Positions 37,359 through 49,781 are shown, counted from the first letter of the stretch. The stretch is 64,000 bases of DNA from Epiperipatus broadwayi (GCA_028023455.1 JAQFVV010012402.1:16246935-16310934); one strand, 5' to 3'. Notes: a model not told the origin generated them from the letters alone. Program-made: numbers and translations.

Positions 37359-38567
37359 CACCTGGGTCTCTTTTTACGCGGACTTATTTAACACGATTTT
37401 GAAGTTACGCGATTCGTCTTTCACCGGAAGTCGAAGTCCGATAATGCGCTATTACTTTAAATAATAAATTTCACGCACTTATGTTATATTGAAAGTAATA
37501 GCACATTATTGGAATTCGACTTTCATCTTAGTAATTTCAATATTTTCAGTGCTTTATAATAGTAAGATTTTATGCAATAATGAAATTAAAATCATGATTT
37601 CCACATTTTATGTATATACACATTAAATTTTACAAGATTATAACGTAAATTTGTTCAAACATTGTGCGTGTTAATTTTGTATTTTAAATCACATTCTGTT
37701 TTTGCTTTTTAAAAAAGAATGTAATCAATTATTAATCATTTAGTGACCACAAGTTTATTTTTAAAAGGTCAGTAATAGCAGTGGGCACAATTAAAAATTA
37801 AAATTCTGATTTTTAATTGTAATTAACAATTTAAAAATTACTTACGGGCGACTTGAAATTAATGTGATGTAAAACGAAATTTGATTTTTAAATGGAATTG
37901 AAAATTAAAGACAAAAATAAGAATTTAATTTTTAGTTGTTAGTTTTAATTAAATTTTTCCCAGCAGTGGTGAATAAATGTCTTTTTATTATCATAAGTCT
38001 AAGTTCATAAACAATTAATAAAATCATTGTCATCGTCAACAGAAAACCAATAACACAACATGAGAGTGAACTTGGTGCTAGTTGTATTTCCTCTTGTGAG
38101 AATAATTGCTGAGATATTCTTGACTTCATTTAAAGAGAATCCAAATACATCACATCACATCAGATGAGAATCTGATTTTTTACTAGTTTGCAAACGAACG
38201 TGTTTTTGGGCAAATAGCGATAATAATTAAAACATGTATAAAAAAATGTAAATTACTGTACTATAAATTATGCATAAAAATATATTATTTTGAATAAAAT
38301 TAAATATTATAGTTAAAAAAAGTTTGTCTTGTATCAATTTTTTTCAAATTTGAAATTTTTTATTAGTCATATTTTATTTCCTTATTTTTTTTTTTTTTGC
38401 GCAAATTTTAAAGTAATTTTACATTGGTGCTTTGCTTTTACACGAATTTTGAAAAATCACAGACCGCATCCCCCCATTTTCAATGTAAGTTACATCTATT
38501 TTTGCGCAATTTTGTTTGCACATGTTTTCTGAGGAACCTATCTATCGTGTAAAACAAGACCCAGGTG
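37359..38567. mobile_element. pogo/Tigger-like (Tc1-mariner) non-autonomous element
   Basis: The terminal inverted repeats are CACCTGGGTCTCTTTTTACGCG on the left and, inverted, CACCTGGGTCTTGTTTTACACG on the right. A TA lies on each outer side (37357-37358; 38568-38569), the TA target duplication of the superfamily. The content is non-coding; a sub-palindrome is at about 37424-37527. A LINE 3' end is nested inside (38040-38165). The 1.2-kb length and lack of transposase indicate a deleted or non-autonomous copy. Confidence 0.75.
38040..38165 (+). mobile_element. 3' end of the CR1-like LINE family (nested copy)
   Basis: Reads IAEIFLTSFKEN followed by a catcacatcacatcag tail, parallel to LAERILTSIKE plus cacattacatcacatt at the end of the 38856-43375 copy. 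This gives the family's 3' terminus as a degenerate ACATC/ATCAC microsatellite. Only the last ~100 bp are present. Confidence 0.6.
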
Positions 38568-38855
38568 TATATATAAAAATATTTTTTATGTTTATTGTAA
38601 TAAGGCCTTAAAAACTAAGCCATACATAAGATTAGTTGGATTTTAGGAAGTTTTCTAATAAAAAATTTTTTTAATCTAGTGAGAGAGTGATTCATTTTGA
38701 GAAAGAGGGGTAATGTTGAGGTGTGGGTTTTAGGGAATATATGTTTCTCATTCTTCATTATAAAAAAAAAATGTTTTTGTATAAAGAGGTTTGGAGAATG
38801 GTAGAAAAATCATAAATTTAAATATAGAATAGAGGAATTGGAAAAATGAGGAAAT

Positions 38856-39110
38856 ATGGACTGCATATGTATATCACAATGTATGTATGGCAGCCAGAAG
38901 AAAACTAGGTTAGCTTTGGAAGTATGTACAGTATGTGATAAGTTTTGCCATCTAAAGAGCTCAAATAAAACTAGGAAGGGTATAAAAGGTATATGGTTGT
39001 GTAGATCATGTATAAATGTGATAAAAGAGGTGATAAAATGGTTTTTAAATGTAGATAGTTTAAAGAGAAAACCAGAAGGAATTGAGGAAAATATAGAAAA
39101 AGATATTTAG
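38856..39110 (+). pseudogene. LINE ORF1, PHD-like zinc finger
   Basis: 84 codons. Cysteines in C-T-V-C-D-K-F-C-H and ...G-I-W-L-C-R-S-C are spaced as in PHD/treble-clef fingers of CR1-type ORF1 (C-x2-C-x2-x-H/C ... W-L-C-x2-C). A basic/acidic helix follows, then a stop; the esterase comes 200 bp later. Confidence 0.65.
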
Positions 39111-39339
39111 TAGAGTGACAAGAGATATAGATGACAAAGTAAGTAGTGCAGTGGAGATAGTTAGATAAAGACTAAAGAAGATAGAGGAAGAAATAAAGAT
39201 ATAGAAATAAAGTTAAAAGCATTAGATATGAAGTGGCAAGCAGATCAAGGAATTAATGAATAGAACCTATAAGGAAGAAATAGATAAGGTAGTCCAGAAG
39301 GTGAAAGAAAATGTTACAGATGAAGTAGGGAAAGTAAAC

Positions 39340-39919
39340 TATGTGACAGTCTTGATAGGGGCTCTCTAATTAGAGGATATAAAGACATAATTGCAATGAA
39401 AAATAGAAATAGATATGTCAGAGTATGTTTGTCTGGAGCTAGAATTAGGGATGTTACAAATAAGGTAAATAAACAGGAGAGGTAGAGATGTTTGTGTTAT
39501 GATGGGGACAAATAATTTATCAGAGTCATCGGAAAGAATAATGGATGAGTACAAAAAATTGATTTATAATTTGAATAAGGTTAAAGGAAGAGTTGGAATA
39601 GTTGGATTAAGATTTGACAATAGATGTATATTAGACAGGGCAGGTTCTATAAATGAGAGATTGGAAAAACTATGCTATAAATAATGTTATGTTGTGGATA
39701 TGTGGGATTTTTTTAATTAATAAAAGAAAGTTATACAGTAAAAATGGATTGCATTTAGCAAAACTAGGAAGTAAAGCATTATGGTGCTTGATTTATAAAA
39801 AAATATATTTTGAGAAACTTATAAAGGGGGATAGGGTTTTAAATTATAGTATTAGCAAAAAGAAGGTTAACGATGGATGGGTATCTATATGTAGATGTGG
39901 AGAGGGTATGGATCAGTAA
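39340..39919 (+). pseudogene. LINE ORF1, SGNH/GDSL esterase domain, broken
   Basis: Block I appears as D-S-L-D-R-G-S-L-I-R-G-Y (about 39344-39372, frame-shifted). Block II-like L-S-G-A-R-I-R-D-V is near 39430. Block III is M-M-G-T-N-N-L (39499-39519; G-x-N-D/N). Block V is K-N-G-L-H-L-A-K-L-G (39742-39771), where SGNH enzymes have D-x-x-H; the Asp is Asn here. In CR1-like elements this esterase domain is part of ORF1, role unproven. The frame is broken at least twice. Confidence 0.65.
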
Positions 39920-40391
39920 AACTAATGATAAACAAACTAACTATAAATATAATTGAGAAAAAAGAGTCAAAAGAATTTTTAAAAGGGCAGAAAGAAAGGA
40001 AGAAATTGTAAAAAATGAATATTTGAATATGCAAGGTGATAGGAGACCAGAAAAGTTGTTGAAATTAAATAAAGCTATTTTTTTTAGGTATTATCAGTAG
40101 TAGAAACCCATCTAAGAAAAGAAGAACTTGCACTGGAAAATTGGGTATGGCAGGGTATAAATAGAAAAGAAAAAAGGGGGTGATGATATAGGTGTAATGT
40201 CAAAAAAATATTTAAATATTGTAAAGTGTCAAGAACATTTGTAGTTTGAGATAAAATTAGAAAGACAAATAAATGGTGACTATAGTGTATATGGCCACTG
40301 GAGATAGTCAGACTATAATGGAGTTGAACAAAAGCATATATGAATGCTTATTTAAGGATATAACAAAGTTTCAAAAAAGGGGGAGGGATTA

Positions 40392-40778
40392 ATGCTTATA
40401 GAGGATATGAATGGGCATATTGAAGAAATTGATGACTTGGATAACAAGAATGGGCAGCTTTTGAAATTTTTTTGTCAGAGAGCAAATTTGAACATTGGAA
40501 ATTTATCAAATATTTATGAGGGGCAATACACATGGTCTAGAAATAATATATTTCATGGAATAGGTTATGCATTAGTAGATAAAGAGGAAAGAATAAAGTA
40601 TTGGAAAATTAAAGTTTTTGATAATGAAGAGAGAATATGTAATAGTGATCATAATTTCTTTATAATAGAAATGATTAGTAATGTCATGGAAAATGACAAT
40701 AAAAGTAGAAAGAATAGTGAAAGATATGAATGGAGAGTGAATGATAAGAATAAGTCAGAAGAATATAAAATAAAGTAA
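40392..40778 (+). pseudogene. LINE APE endonuclease, C-terminal half
   Basis: 128 codons: IEDMNGHIEEIDDLDNKNGQ (D-x-N), ...GQYTWSRNN (T-W), a degraded I-D site reading ALVDKEERI, and NSDHNFFIIEM (S-D-H-N). The N-terminal catalytic Asn/Glu half lies upstream in decayed sequence. Confidence 0.7.
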
Positions 40779-41299
40779 AAGAAGTTATGGAAGAGTTTGT
40801 TGGGAATGAATATAAGGATTGATGTGGTAAAGTAGAAAAAGTGGCAAATAGAATTTTAGGAAAGAGTGTTCAGAAGAATAAAAGTAATAGAAAAGTGAGA
40901 ATTAGTAAAAGTGTAAAAGAGAAAAAAAGCATGCGGAGAATATAAATGTACTATTAAGAATGAAGAAAGTGAAAAAAATGTTAATATTAAATAAGAAAAC
41001 TATTTAAATAAAAAGAAATTGGCTAAAATAGATAATTATATAGAAAGAATGAAATTAAATAGTAAATTATTGGAAAATATTAGTAACAGTGGAAGAGATG
41101 GGAGCAAAAAATTTTGGAAATATATTAAAAGAAGGAATTTAGGGAAGAGAGAAATAGTGCTACTAAATGATGAGAGAAAGAGTGTAGTTCTAGAGAAAAA
41201 TTAGAGTCAATCTTAAATAAATATGTAATGGATATAGAAAAGATGCTAGATATGTAGGACAAAATGATAACAATCATATAAGCACATAGTGATGGAAAT

Positions 41300-42200
41300 A
41301 TTAGTTTTACAGAAAATAAATTGAATGAGGCAGGGAAGAAGTTGAACAATGATAAGGCAAGAGATTTAGATGGATGGGCAGCAGAAATGGTGATGAATTT
41401 GGGGAATAGGACAAAATTAAATCTATTATCGTGCTTTAATAAGATGGCACAGGAGACAGAATTCCAAGATAGCTGGAATAATACAAGAGTGAGGCTATTT
41501 AAAGGAAAGGATAAATAATATAGAAAGATAAACAATTATAGACTGGTAGCAGTAACATTAGTGTTGTATAAAGTTTTTGTATATACAGTGGCTGGAAGGC
41601 TGGAAAAATAGATGGAAGAAAATAATATAGTGGGATAAATGCAAGAAGGTCATAGAATGGATAGGTGTTTAAGAGATAATTTATTTGTAGTCACACAACT
41701 TATAAAAATGAGTAGGAATAGAGGTAGGCAATTATATATAGTCTTTATAAATAAGAGAAGGCATATGTTAGAGTGAATAGAAATAGATTATGGGTAAGTT
41801 TAGTAAATTTGGGAATGAATGGGGCTTTAGTGGATCTTATTAAGAGATTGTATGAAAATAATTATATATATATATACAATTAGGAAATATAGAATCAGTT
41901 AAAGTAAAATGAGAATAAGGCAAGAATGTCTTATGTCACCTAATTTGTTTTTGTTATATTTGAGAAAAATGGAAAAGGCAATAGAAAGATTAGGAAGAGG
42001 GTTAGACATACCCATTAGTAGATGACAAGAGAGTGTATATATTATCAGGTCTCTTATGTGCTGATGATATTTTCTTATGCACAGGAAGTAGGTAAGCTAT
42101 GGAAGTTGTGCTGAAGACCTGTGTAGAGATAAATAAAGAGATGGAGATCAAATTTAGTGAATAAAAATTAAAAGTAATGATGGTAAATGCTGGGGGAAAG
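41300..42200 (+). pseudogene. LINE reverse transcriptase core, broken
   Basis: Motif 0/1 is N-D-K-A-R-D-L-D-G-W (41345 onwards). After a stop comes N-Y-R-L-V-A-V-T (motif 2), then N-L-F-V-V-T-Q-L-I-K-M-S-R-N-R and LYIVFINKRKAY (motif A, with the catalytic Asp changed to Asn), and GLLCADDIFLC near 42054 (motif C intact). At least five in-frame stops. Confidence 0.75.
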
Positions 42201-42689
42201 AAGAGGAAGTTTTATTGGGGCATATAAAGTTAAGTGTGGTGAATGGGTACAACTGTTTGGGAATTGTCTTACATAATCAGAGGAATTTCTTGGAGGAATG
42301 GAAGAAAAAATTGATAAATAAAGCAAAGAAAATAAAGGGACTGATAAAGAAATTAACAGTGATTTCATATAATAAATATGATGTAGCAAAAATTGTATGC
42401 AAGGGAGTGGCAGTAGCAGGGTTAACTCATGGTAAATGATGTGTTATATGTTAGCAAAGAAGTGTTAGATTACTTAGAAAAGGTACAAAGAGAAGTATGA
42501 AGAAATGCATTATATTCAGATGTGCTGATGAGAAGGTAATTCAAGAAGAAATGGGATGGTCATGTTTTTATATGAGAGATGCAAAAAGTAAAATGAAAAT
42601 GTTTAGTATATTGCAATTTACGAATAGTAAAAGAATAGCCAAAATGGTATTGAGTTGAGTTACAAATAAAGAGCAAGCAATAAGATGTG

Positions 42690-43250
42690 TGAGAAAAGTA
42701 GTACAATATGCAGAAGATTTAGATAAAGCCTTTATGTCAGTATACTTGTACAAAGAGTGGAATGATTGTGTTAGGAAGATTGTTGAGTGTTACAGTGGCA
42801 AAGAATGGGATAGAAGAATAGATATATTAGGGAAATGGAGGACTAGTATGGAGAGTAAAAAGAACTTAAATACTATAGAAGCAAACAGAATATTGGATGT
42901 GAGTTAATTTAAGATAATAGCAAGGAAAGTACTTTACTATTTAAGGCTTGAACAGGATAGCTAGTATCAAGGGAATATACACATAAATGAGGAAATGTCA
43001 GTGACTTAGTCTCCAATTATGTTAGAAAAGAATGGAAAATATTAGGCATTTACTAATAGAATGTAAATGCTTACAAGCAGAAAGAATACAGATCATGAAG
43101 TTGTGGGAGAATAAATATAGACCAAGTGATTATACAGAAAGTGGATTATTGGTCTTTATGATGGGGTTGGAAAAATCTAAGGGAGATCTAGATACAAAGG
43201 CCATGGAGTGGATAAAGATAATGTTGTGTAAATGGTATAGATCAAGATAG
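42690..43250 (+). pseudogene. LINE RT C-terminal region and zinc knuckle
   Basis: Contains YLYKEWNDCVRKIVECYSG and, after stops, M-E-N-I-R-H-L-L-I-E-C-K-C-L-Q-A-E-R (H-x-L-x-x-C, zf-RVT-like). It ends with I-M-L-C-K-W-Y-R-S-R and then the LAERILTSIKE terminus before the short-repeat tail. Confidence 0.65.
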
Positions 43251-43585
43251 AGAGAATATGGGGGAAATGTACGATGGGGAATCGAAAGGGAAAGGAAAGC
43301 GGCTAACAAGTTTTTCTTGAACATATTGGCTGAGAGAATCCTGACTTCGATAAAGGAGTAGCCATATCACATTACATCACATTAAATGGAAAACATGTAA
43401 ATAGTTGAAATATGTTAGTTTGACCATTACATTACTTTCTTTCAAAACAATTTATTATAGACTAATATATATATGTGTGTGTGTGTTTGGAAATGTTTTT
43501 TTGTGCACAGTGATTTTTATACGTTAATTAAAAATGTACAATCTTCTATTTCCTCTTTTTCTATTTATATTGTATTATATTGCAG

Positions 43586-43799
43586 TTAACAAAAGAATTA
43601 AACTCATCCCATTATTTTATAAAAGTTATCGTGAGTCATTTTTGGCCCTACACTAACAATCAAGAGCATTTAACCAATGGAGATGCATATTTAGTCTTTG
43701 AAAATAATGAATATACACGCGAGATGGGTTCCGAGACTGTTAAAGACACTTTAAAATCTTTGGCTAACAATAATGAAATACAAAAATGGGAAGTTAAAA
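43586..43799 (+). CDS. EGF/SEA gene, exon C: C-terminal half of SEA domain
   Basis: This 214-nt exon enters in phase 0 after TATATTGCAG and leaves in phase 1 at AAAA|GTAAGT, a near-consensus donor. Its 71 residues continue exon B: helix LTKELNSS, strand FIKVIVSHF, strand DAYLVF and a terminal strand around KWEVK, as in the second half of SEA domains. Many SEA domains self-cleave at G|S-V-V-V. Here the equivalent turn reads NGD-A-Y, so there is no Ser nucleophile and this SEA is probably not autoproteolysed (inference). SEA domains are extracellular and common in heavily glycosylated membrane proteins. Intron B upstream is 13 kb and contains a whole CR1-like LINE ending about 210 bp before this exon. 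Confidence 0.85.
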
Positions 43800-44329
43800 G
43801 TAAGTATCTTTTGTATTAAATTATAAATATGTTTGCTTATAGGCTTAAGGACAAATAGCAATGTGTGTGTGCATATACTGTAAATGATTTGTAATAGTAT
43901 TGCTCTCTAAATGTTTACAAGCAAGCTTAAGATTTGTTTTTGATGCTAATATTTATTCAATTTCAAAACTGATGAACTGGATGAGTACTGCCATTCTGAT
44001 CCATTCTTCAGTTTATACCGGAAGTACATGAATAAGAAGCTTTATTATTCTATAGCGTGGTATTAAATTCGATATACAAGAATAAAGTACATTAAAAAAA
44101 TAGCAAGCAAAAATAAATTATCACAGCAATATCATGTTTCACTACTTTATAACAATCTACAGGCTATTTCATAATACAAAAAAAAAGAGGCTACTTTCAG
44201 TAGCACTCTAAATCTATAAAATTTAGATAATCAGAAGCATGTTTGTCATCATCATAACCATTTTCAAACACTGTTGATTCATTGCAAAATATTTTCCTAG
44301 ATTTAAATACAGTTTCTATGATTCATAGC

Positions 44330-44913
44330 TTATCTTCATCATTCAACAAGCTTTTTTATCTCATTCAGCCATCTCACATATGGTTTAGTTTTGGGTCTTT
44401 TGCAGTTTATTGGGATCAAGTTTAAGATTTCAGTTCATTTATTGTCATCTCTTCTATATCAACATACTCACCTCAACTCTACTTTAATCTCTTAATTTGT
44501 TCAATGATATCAATAATACTTGATAGTTTTCTCATCTACATATTTTGTTTTTAATTCCTTCTTGTTACTACCAGTATATATCTCTCATTATTTTGCTATA
44601 TGTTCTGAAATCTCTAAGTCTTAGATCCATACATAAGCATTGATAAAGCACAAGATTCTAAAAATGTTTCAAATATATAGACAAATTTTATTTTTAATAC
44701 TACCAAAAGCGCACTATTAAAAAGTTCAATTCTATGGTTAATTGCATCCATTATATTGCTATTATTTTTATTTTCTCTTTGAAAAACCATTAAAATTTAT
44801 TTTAGTCTTTTTATCATTTATCTATAATTATTTCCTTCTTTCATCTGATAGCTTTTATAACCATCTTATAAAAGCTTCAAGACAATATTTGCAAAAACAA
44901 CCACATCATCTAT
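44330..44913 (-). pseudogene. RTE-type LINE fragment (minus strand)
   Basis: On the minus strand, F-I-D-D-V-V-V-F-A-N (RT motif C), then K-L-S-D-E-R-R-K and I-N-D-K-K-T-K-I, and downstream I-N-C-K-R-P-K-T-K-P-Y-V-R-W-L-N-E. This is the same order as in the plus-strand RTE piece at 19840-20760. Stops throughout. It lies in intron C. Confidence 0.65.
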
Positions 44914-44926
44914 AAATTCTAGGAAA

Positions 44927-45021
44927 AACAGGCAAAACCCTCCATACAGTATTACCACTCAGTACAAGCCAGAGTAATCAATGGATGCCAGAAATGGTGA
45001 TCATGTAATGTTTATTGGCTT
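44927..45021. mobile_element. Foldback family A, short deletion derivative
   Basis: Only the left end (aacaggcaaaaccctccata) and the tail (ggtgatcatgtaatgtttattggct) remain. A 13-bp duplication, aaattctaggaaa, flanks it at 44914-44926 and 45022-45034. It fixes both ends of the family. Confidence 0.8.
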
Positions 45022-45379
45022 AAATTCTAGGAAACAAAGTATTTTTATTCTCTTAGTTTTCCATGTTCTCCATCAATGATGTGGTAATAGCTGATAATAA
45101 ACTGGAATAAAGCATAGCATGGAATTGTAAATTTTAATGGGGGGGGGGGTGCTATCAAATTCATAAGCATACTAGATTTTGGATAGTTGCAAGTGAAAAA
45201 GAGTCATTAAATAGAACTGATAAATTTCTCTGATGTATGAAATAAGACCTGGAATAAACAAATTTTAGTAAGTCGTACCTTGTAAGCAGAAAAGGGCACA
45301 TATCCTAATCCCTGACATTGTTGAATTTTTAAAAAAATCACTGTTAATCACTTCAGAAAGTTAAAAAAAAAAAAAGAAT

Positions 45380-47260
45380 AAGGTTAAGAGTAAACTATGA
45401 AGCAAGAAGAAACAAAAATAAACTCAAAGATGATTGAAAGAGATTGTGGAAATAATGAAGCATATGAATCAAAATTTTGATTCAAAATTCAAATAAAAGA
45501 AAAGTTAAAGTTGTGAATCAATCCACTGAAGAAGCAAACAGGGAGAACTCAAATGATCAACCAAAGTTTAGTGGAAAAAACAGCAAGAACTATGAAAGCA
45601 ACTTTTTTTATGTAAATCAAAAGTTTGATGAAAATTTGGAAAAAATAAAAGGCAGGAATTTCAAGATTTAAGAATGAAGTTTGAAAAAAGATAGAATATG
45701 TAGAGAAAATAGTAATGATGGATAAGAAAAAAAAAGTAATGCAAATAAATGTTTTCATCTCATCTCAAAAAGCTATTTTTATTGAAGAGATTAAAATAAA
45801 ATCACCCACTGAAGCACTAAATGTAAATGCAATTGATGTGAAAGAAGTTTGCATGGATGAAAATATTTCAATAATTACTCTTCTTGGAAAAGTCCAAAGT
45901 AAATGATAATAGAAAATTAAAATGATGATAAAATTTTAACAGAAGAACTTAGAGATGTAATTCTTACGGAAAGCAGTGTAACCACAATTTAAATACCAAA
46001 ATGTGGATACATTAGGAGAGCAAATAATCTCTGCTACTGCAATTAAAATCACTTAATTTTGATCATCCATGCTAATATATACAGTCATGGAAAAATATTC
46101 AGTAAATGAGACCATGAAGGAATGTAAAACAGATTTGATTTTGTTCTTCCTCAAATGTAGAAGATGAATCCTTTTTTCATGAAGTGAGTATTATTGCAGA
46201 CAATTTCCAAAGTGAATCATTTAGAAGTTTTCATGATGTTTTATAAATATTTAAATCCATTGATATTTTACAAAGGCAAAATTAATGTGAATTATATTGG
46301 TGAATTTAAAGTAGATGTAATGATAATCAAATTATACAATCAGTGTTATAAATGAACCTAGCATTGATGTAGAAGCCTTGAATAAAGATAATATTGATAT
46401 TGGAATTATGAAGATGGGATTAATGTTAAAATTATATTTGATGTTATTTACACATAACAATTTAGAAAGAGAAAAAAAGTTTCTATAATTAATGAAATAA
46501 AAGAATTATTTATCGCCCATAAGTGGAAATAAAGAGAAAACTGTAGCCAACAGAACAAGAGAATTATTCATTTACCATCAACGAAAAGAAAAAATAGAAA
46601 TGTTGTATTCATCTATAACGTAGATGGTGTTGATAAAAATTGAACGTATAGAATGTTGCAATGTGTAAATTATTGAATTATTCTTTTTTTAAAAAAAAAA
46701 GTGGGGGGAAAGGTTGAGACAATATATTCGATTTGCAAAAGTTTATACTTCTAAATAGATATAAAGTATGATTTTAAAAAAAATTATTTGATTTTATATT
46801 GGCAAAGAAGATTAAAAGCAAATCTATTGATATATTGAGTAGTCATAAATTCCTTTTTCTACTCATGATATCATGAATGTCTTCCCAGGGTATTATAGTT
46901 ATTTAAATTTAAAAGTTTTTAATGTTAATTGTAAATTTTATAATGATTTAGTTCAGTGGGATATTATTATATTAGTAGTAAGATCATATCTTAATTGCTA
47001 TTATTGTTTTACTAAGTTCACATTCCTGCTAGGTTTTTTAAGAAATAAAGAGAACAAAATTAATAAGTATGAGATAATTCAAAGACAATCAAATTATTTT
47101 AAGAAAGAGCTGTGTGGCAAATGTAAAAGAATACGTGTTAATTTAATAAAAGAAAAACAGTACATTAAATATGACTGTTGAAAAAAATAATCACGATAAT
47201 TCTACGATTTGGTGATATTTTGAGGATGTGTTGGTAAAAAAATATTAGAAAGTAACCTAA
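45380..47260 (+). other. Unresolved Lys/Asn-rich sequence, possible old LINE ORF1-like remnant
   Basis: Short plus-strand ORFs (45477-45671, 45715-45906, 46873-47181) are Lys/Asn/Glu-rich and hold no motif I recognise. The last has C-G-K-C-K-R-I-R-V near its end. The run of loosely similar charged ORFs suggests an old mobile element rather than host exons, but this is not proven. Confidence 0.3.
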
Positions 47261-47852
47261 GTCTTTTATATCATATGCTTAAAATATTAAGTTATTATAT
47301 TTTAAAAAAGAGAATATGGAAAGTCTCCTCTTCTTAATTTGCTGTATTTTTGCATTTGTCATATTAATGCTTATTTATTATTGTTTACTCTTATTCCTTA
47401 ATGTAATAGCACATGTGCATTTGAGATTAACCTATAATAATTTTATTGAGATTATTGTGAATGCTATATGTGTTTAATGTACTGAAAGGTGTACCTTAGC
47501 TAGCCCTCTATTTTTTGCATCTTATTTTGAGGTTACAATTTTGGCTTACCTAACATGTTGGACTTTTGAGTGATGTTTTATCCAAAGGACTTTTTTTGTT
47601 GGCTATTCTCTTCTTTCATAGGTTATTATATATATATAAAATACATATTTTGTGGGTTCATCTGTGTTAAAAACTTTTAATATTAATATACTGACATTTC
47701 GACTTAGTCACACAAGCCATCCACAGAGTTATATATATATGGAGTCTATCTTTTACTTATAGATCTAAAAAATAATGTTGACTATAACAAGCGAGCTATT
47801 TTTTACTATTATTTACTACTGTAGCTTAATGATTGACAATACTTTATTTTAG

Positions 47853-48008
47853 ATCCTCATGATTGTGAAGATATAGAACTCAATTATTGTTCTCCAAATG
47901 CTATTTGTGATGTCAATCAAAAAACTCATTCAGTCATTTGCCAGTGTAAACCTGGTTATAAAGACATTTCTGAGCTTAATAATCTCCCTTCAGGAGCTGA
48001 ATGTCAAG
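47853..48008 (+). CDS. EGF/SEA gene, exon D: EGF-like domain 2
   Basis: This exon of 156 nt (52 codons) is phase 1 on both sides, the classic symmetric EGF exon. The acceptor is TTATTTTAG and the donor TCAAG|GTAATT. Six cysteines occur in EGF order: C-EDIELNY-C-SPNAI-C, then C-Q-C-KPGY with a longer than usual last loop before the final C. The C-x-C-x-x-G-Y signature is intact. The usual calcium-binding signature is incomplete (D-x-x-E-C is not clear), so calcium binding is uncertain. It directly follows the SEA domain in the spliced order. Confidence 0.88.
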
Positions 48009-49600
48009 GTAATTTGTACTATCATTACTATTTATAGAAATAATAAACTTAATAAGTCATAAGCTTTTTAATACAATCATTATAACTATGTCAAATTTCT
48101 TAATTATATTCACTACCACAAATCAATTTTATCACTTTAAAGATGGGTAATTATACTAAAATGTTATGTAATGGTTGATTCCATAAACAATATATGTTCC
48201 CTTTTTGTTAAACAAAATGGCTTATATTTGTATTTCAACCATGTTCTTATATGCTGACTATTGCAAAAATATTATTACAAATTAACAATTTTTTTTTTGT
48301 AGTTATGGATAAATACACACTAGCTGATAGATAATATTGATTATAATAAGCCCAATGCATAATATCTTAATGTTGGAAATCTAAATAGTTCAATTCAATT
48401 GTCAAATATTATCTACTCATAGGATCTCTACTTTGTTAAATCTTTAAGTTTTTTTTTATTATTATCATATTGTCTTTAGTCACTTAAATTAATAAAAGAC
48501 CAGTGTGCTGTCAGCATTTCATATAATCAGTCAACTCTCTCTACACTATGTTGGTGTAATCATATTTTCATTCTGTAATTAAACAACAGAAATTTTGACT
48601 CCAATCTTTTTTTTCTAACTTTTTATTTTTTGTCTTCCCCTCTTATTTTTTTTTTTTTTTTGTGAAATTTAAGTAGCAATACTACTAATGATGATGATAA
48701 CAAGAAATAATAAATGATTATTGTCAATAATAGTACTATTTTTGAAATGATAACAGTATCAATAATAATAATAACAACAACTATCAACATCCTATTTCTT
48801 ATGATACCATCATCTTTATAGGACACTAGACCCATTCTACAACCTATGCTATGCTGCTGAAGAAACACAACAACAGTGCTAAATACTACACAAAACAATC
48901 TGCTCAGTCATTATAGAACAAGACAAATTATACAACAGCTAACAGATTTTACACACAGGCAGACAACCCCTATAGCATGAACAGCAATCTCTGTACTTTA
49001 TGTACTTTGGTGCACACGATGTATATTCAGCCTGGGCAATAATACCAGATGCCATCCGGAAACATTTTACAACAAGCTACAATAAATAAGAAGCAGAGAT
49101 GTAAAGATTGTACATCCATATATCTATACAGCCACCTGGTAATTATTAAAATTACAAGCTAATTTATAAGAGCATGTAAAATTAGCCATTATATAATAAC
49201 AGCCTATTCAAGCCAAACCAACAATAAACAAGAAACTAAAAAGTCAATATGAAATGTGGATTCTCACACAGCTGAGCAAATGAATAAAAAATTTTGACCA
49301 AAGAACAAAGACAATAACAGTATATTAACAAGAGATGGAAGTAGGGACAATAAATAATAACAAAATCACAAATGAAAACAGTAAAAATTAAACAATAGCA
49401 ATAACAAAAATATCATAATGTGAAAAAATCTACCATGTACATCCAGGGTTTCTAACATATTGTAATTGAATAGGGTAACTGATGTAGACCTCTATTCAAC
49501 ATTTCCATACCTGTGTAATTATCAATGAAAATCTCAGTCAAACCAAATCTGTAAAAATCATAACCAAGGCATAAGTAAACATCATGTAACTTTTGTTGAC
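48009..49600. other. Intron D, left part: no gene recognised
   Basis: AT-rich with a poly-T run near 48645-48661; the ORF on the minus strand at 48623-48898 is hydrophobic low-complexity without a known motif. Confidence 0.45.
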
Positions 49601-49621
49601 AATAAAGTATATTATTGAAGC

Positions 49622-49781
<160 letters not shown>

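Larger units (their letters stand above)
38856..43375 (+). mobile_element. CR1-group LINE with PHD and SGNH-esterase ORF1, endonuclease and RT
   Basis: A 4.5-kb element in the sense strand of intron B. The order is a PHD-like Cys/His finger, an SGNH/GDSL esterase, the end of an APE endonuclease (TW...SDHN), RT (motif 0 to C-A-D-D) and a C-terminal zinc knuckle, then the tail cacattacatcacatt. ORF1 with PHD and esterase is a known feature of CR1-group LINEs. Multiple stops and frameshifts make it inactive. Another piece of the family starts the window (1-475) and a 3' end lies at 38040-38165. It stops about 210 bp before SEA exon C. Confidence 0.78.

Noticed and set aside
42168-43324. Minus-strand ORFs under the CR1-like LINE (for example 42168-42389, 43130-43324)
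   Set aside because: Antisense shadows of RT and zinc-knuckle readings.
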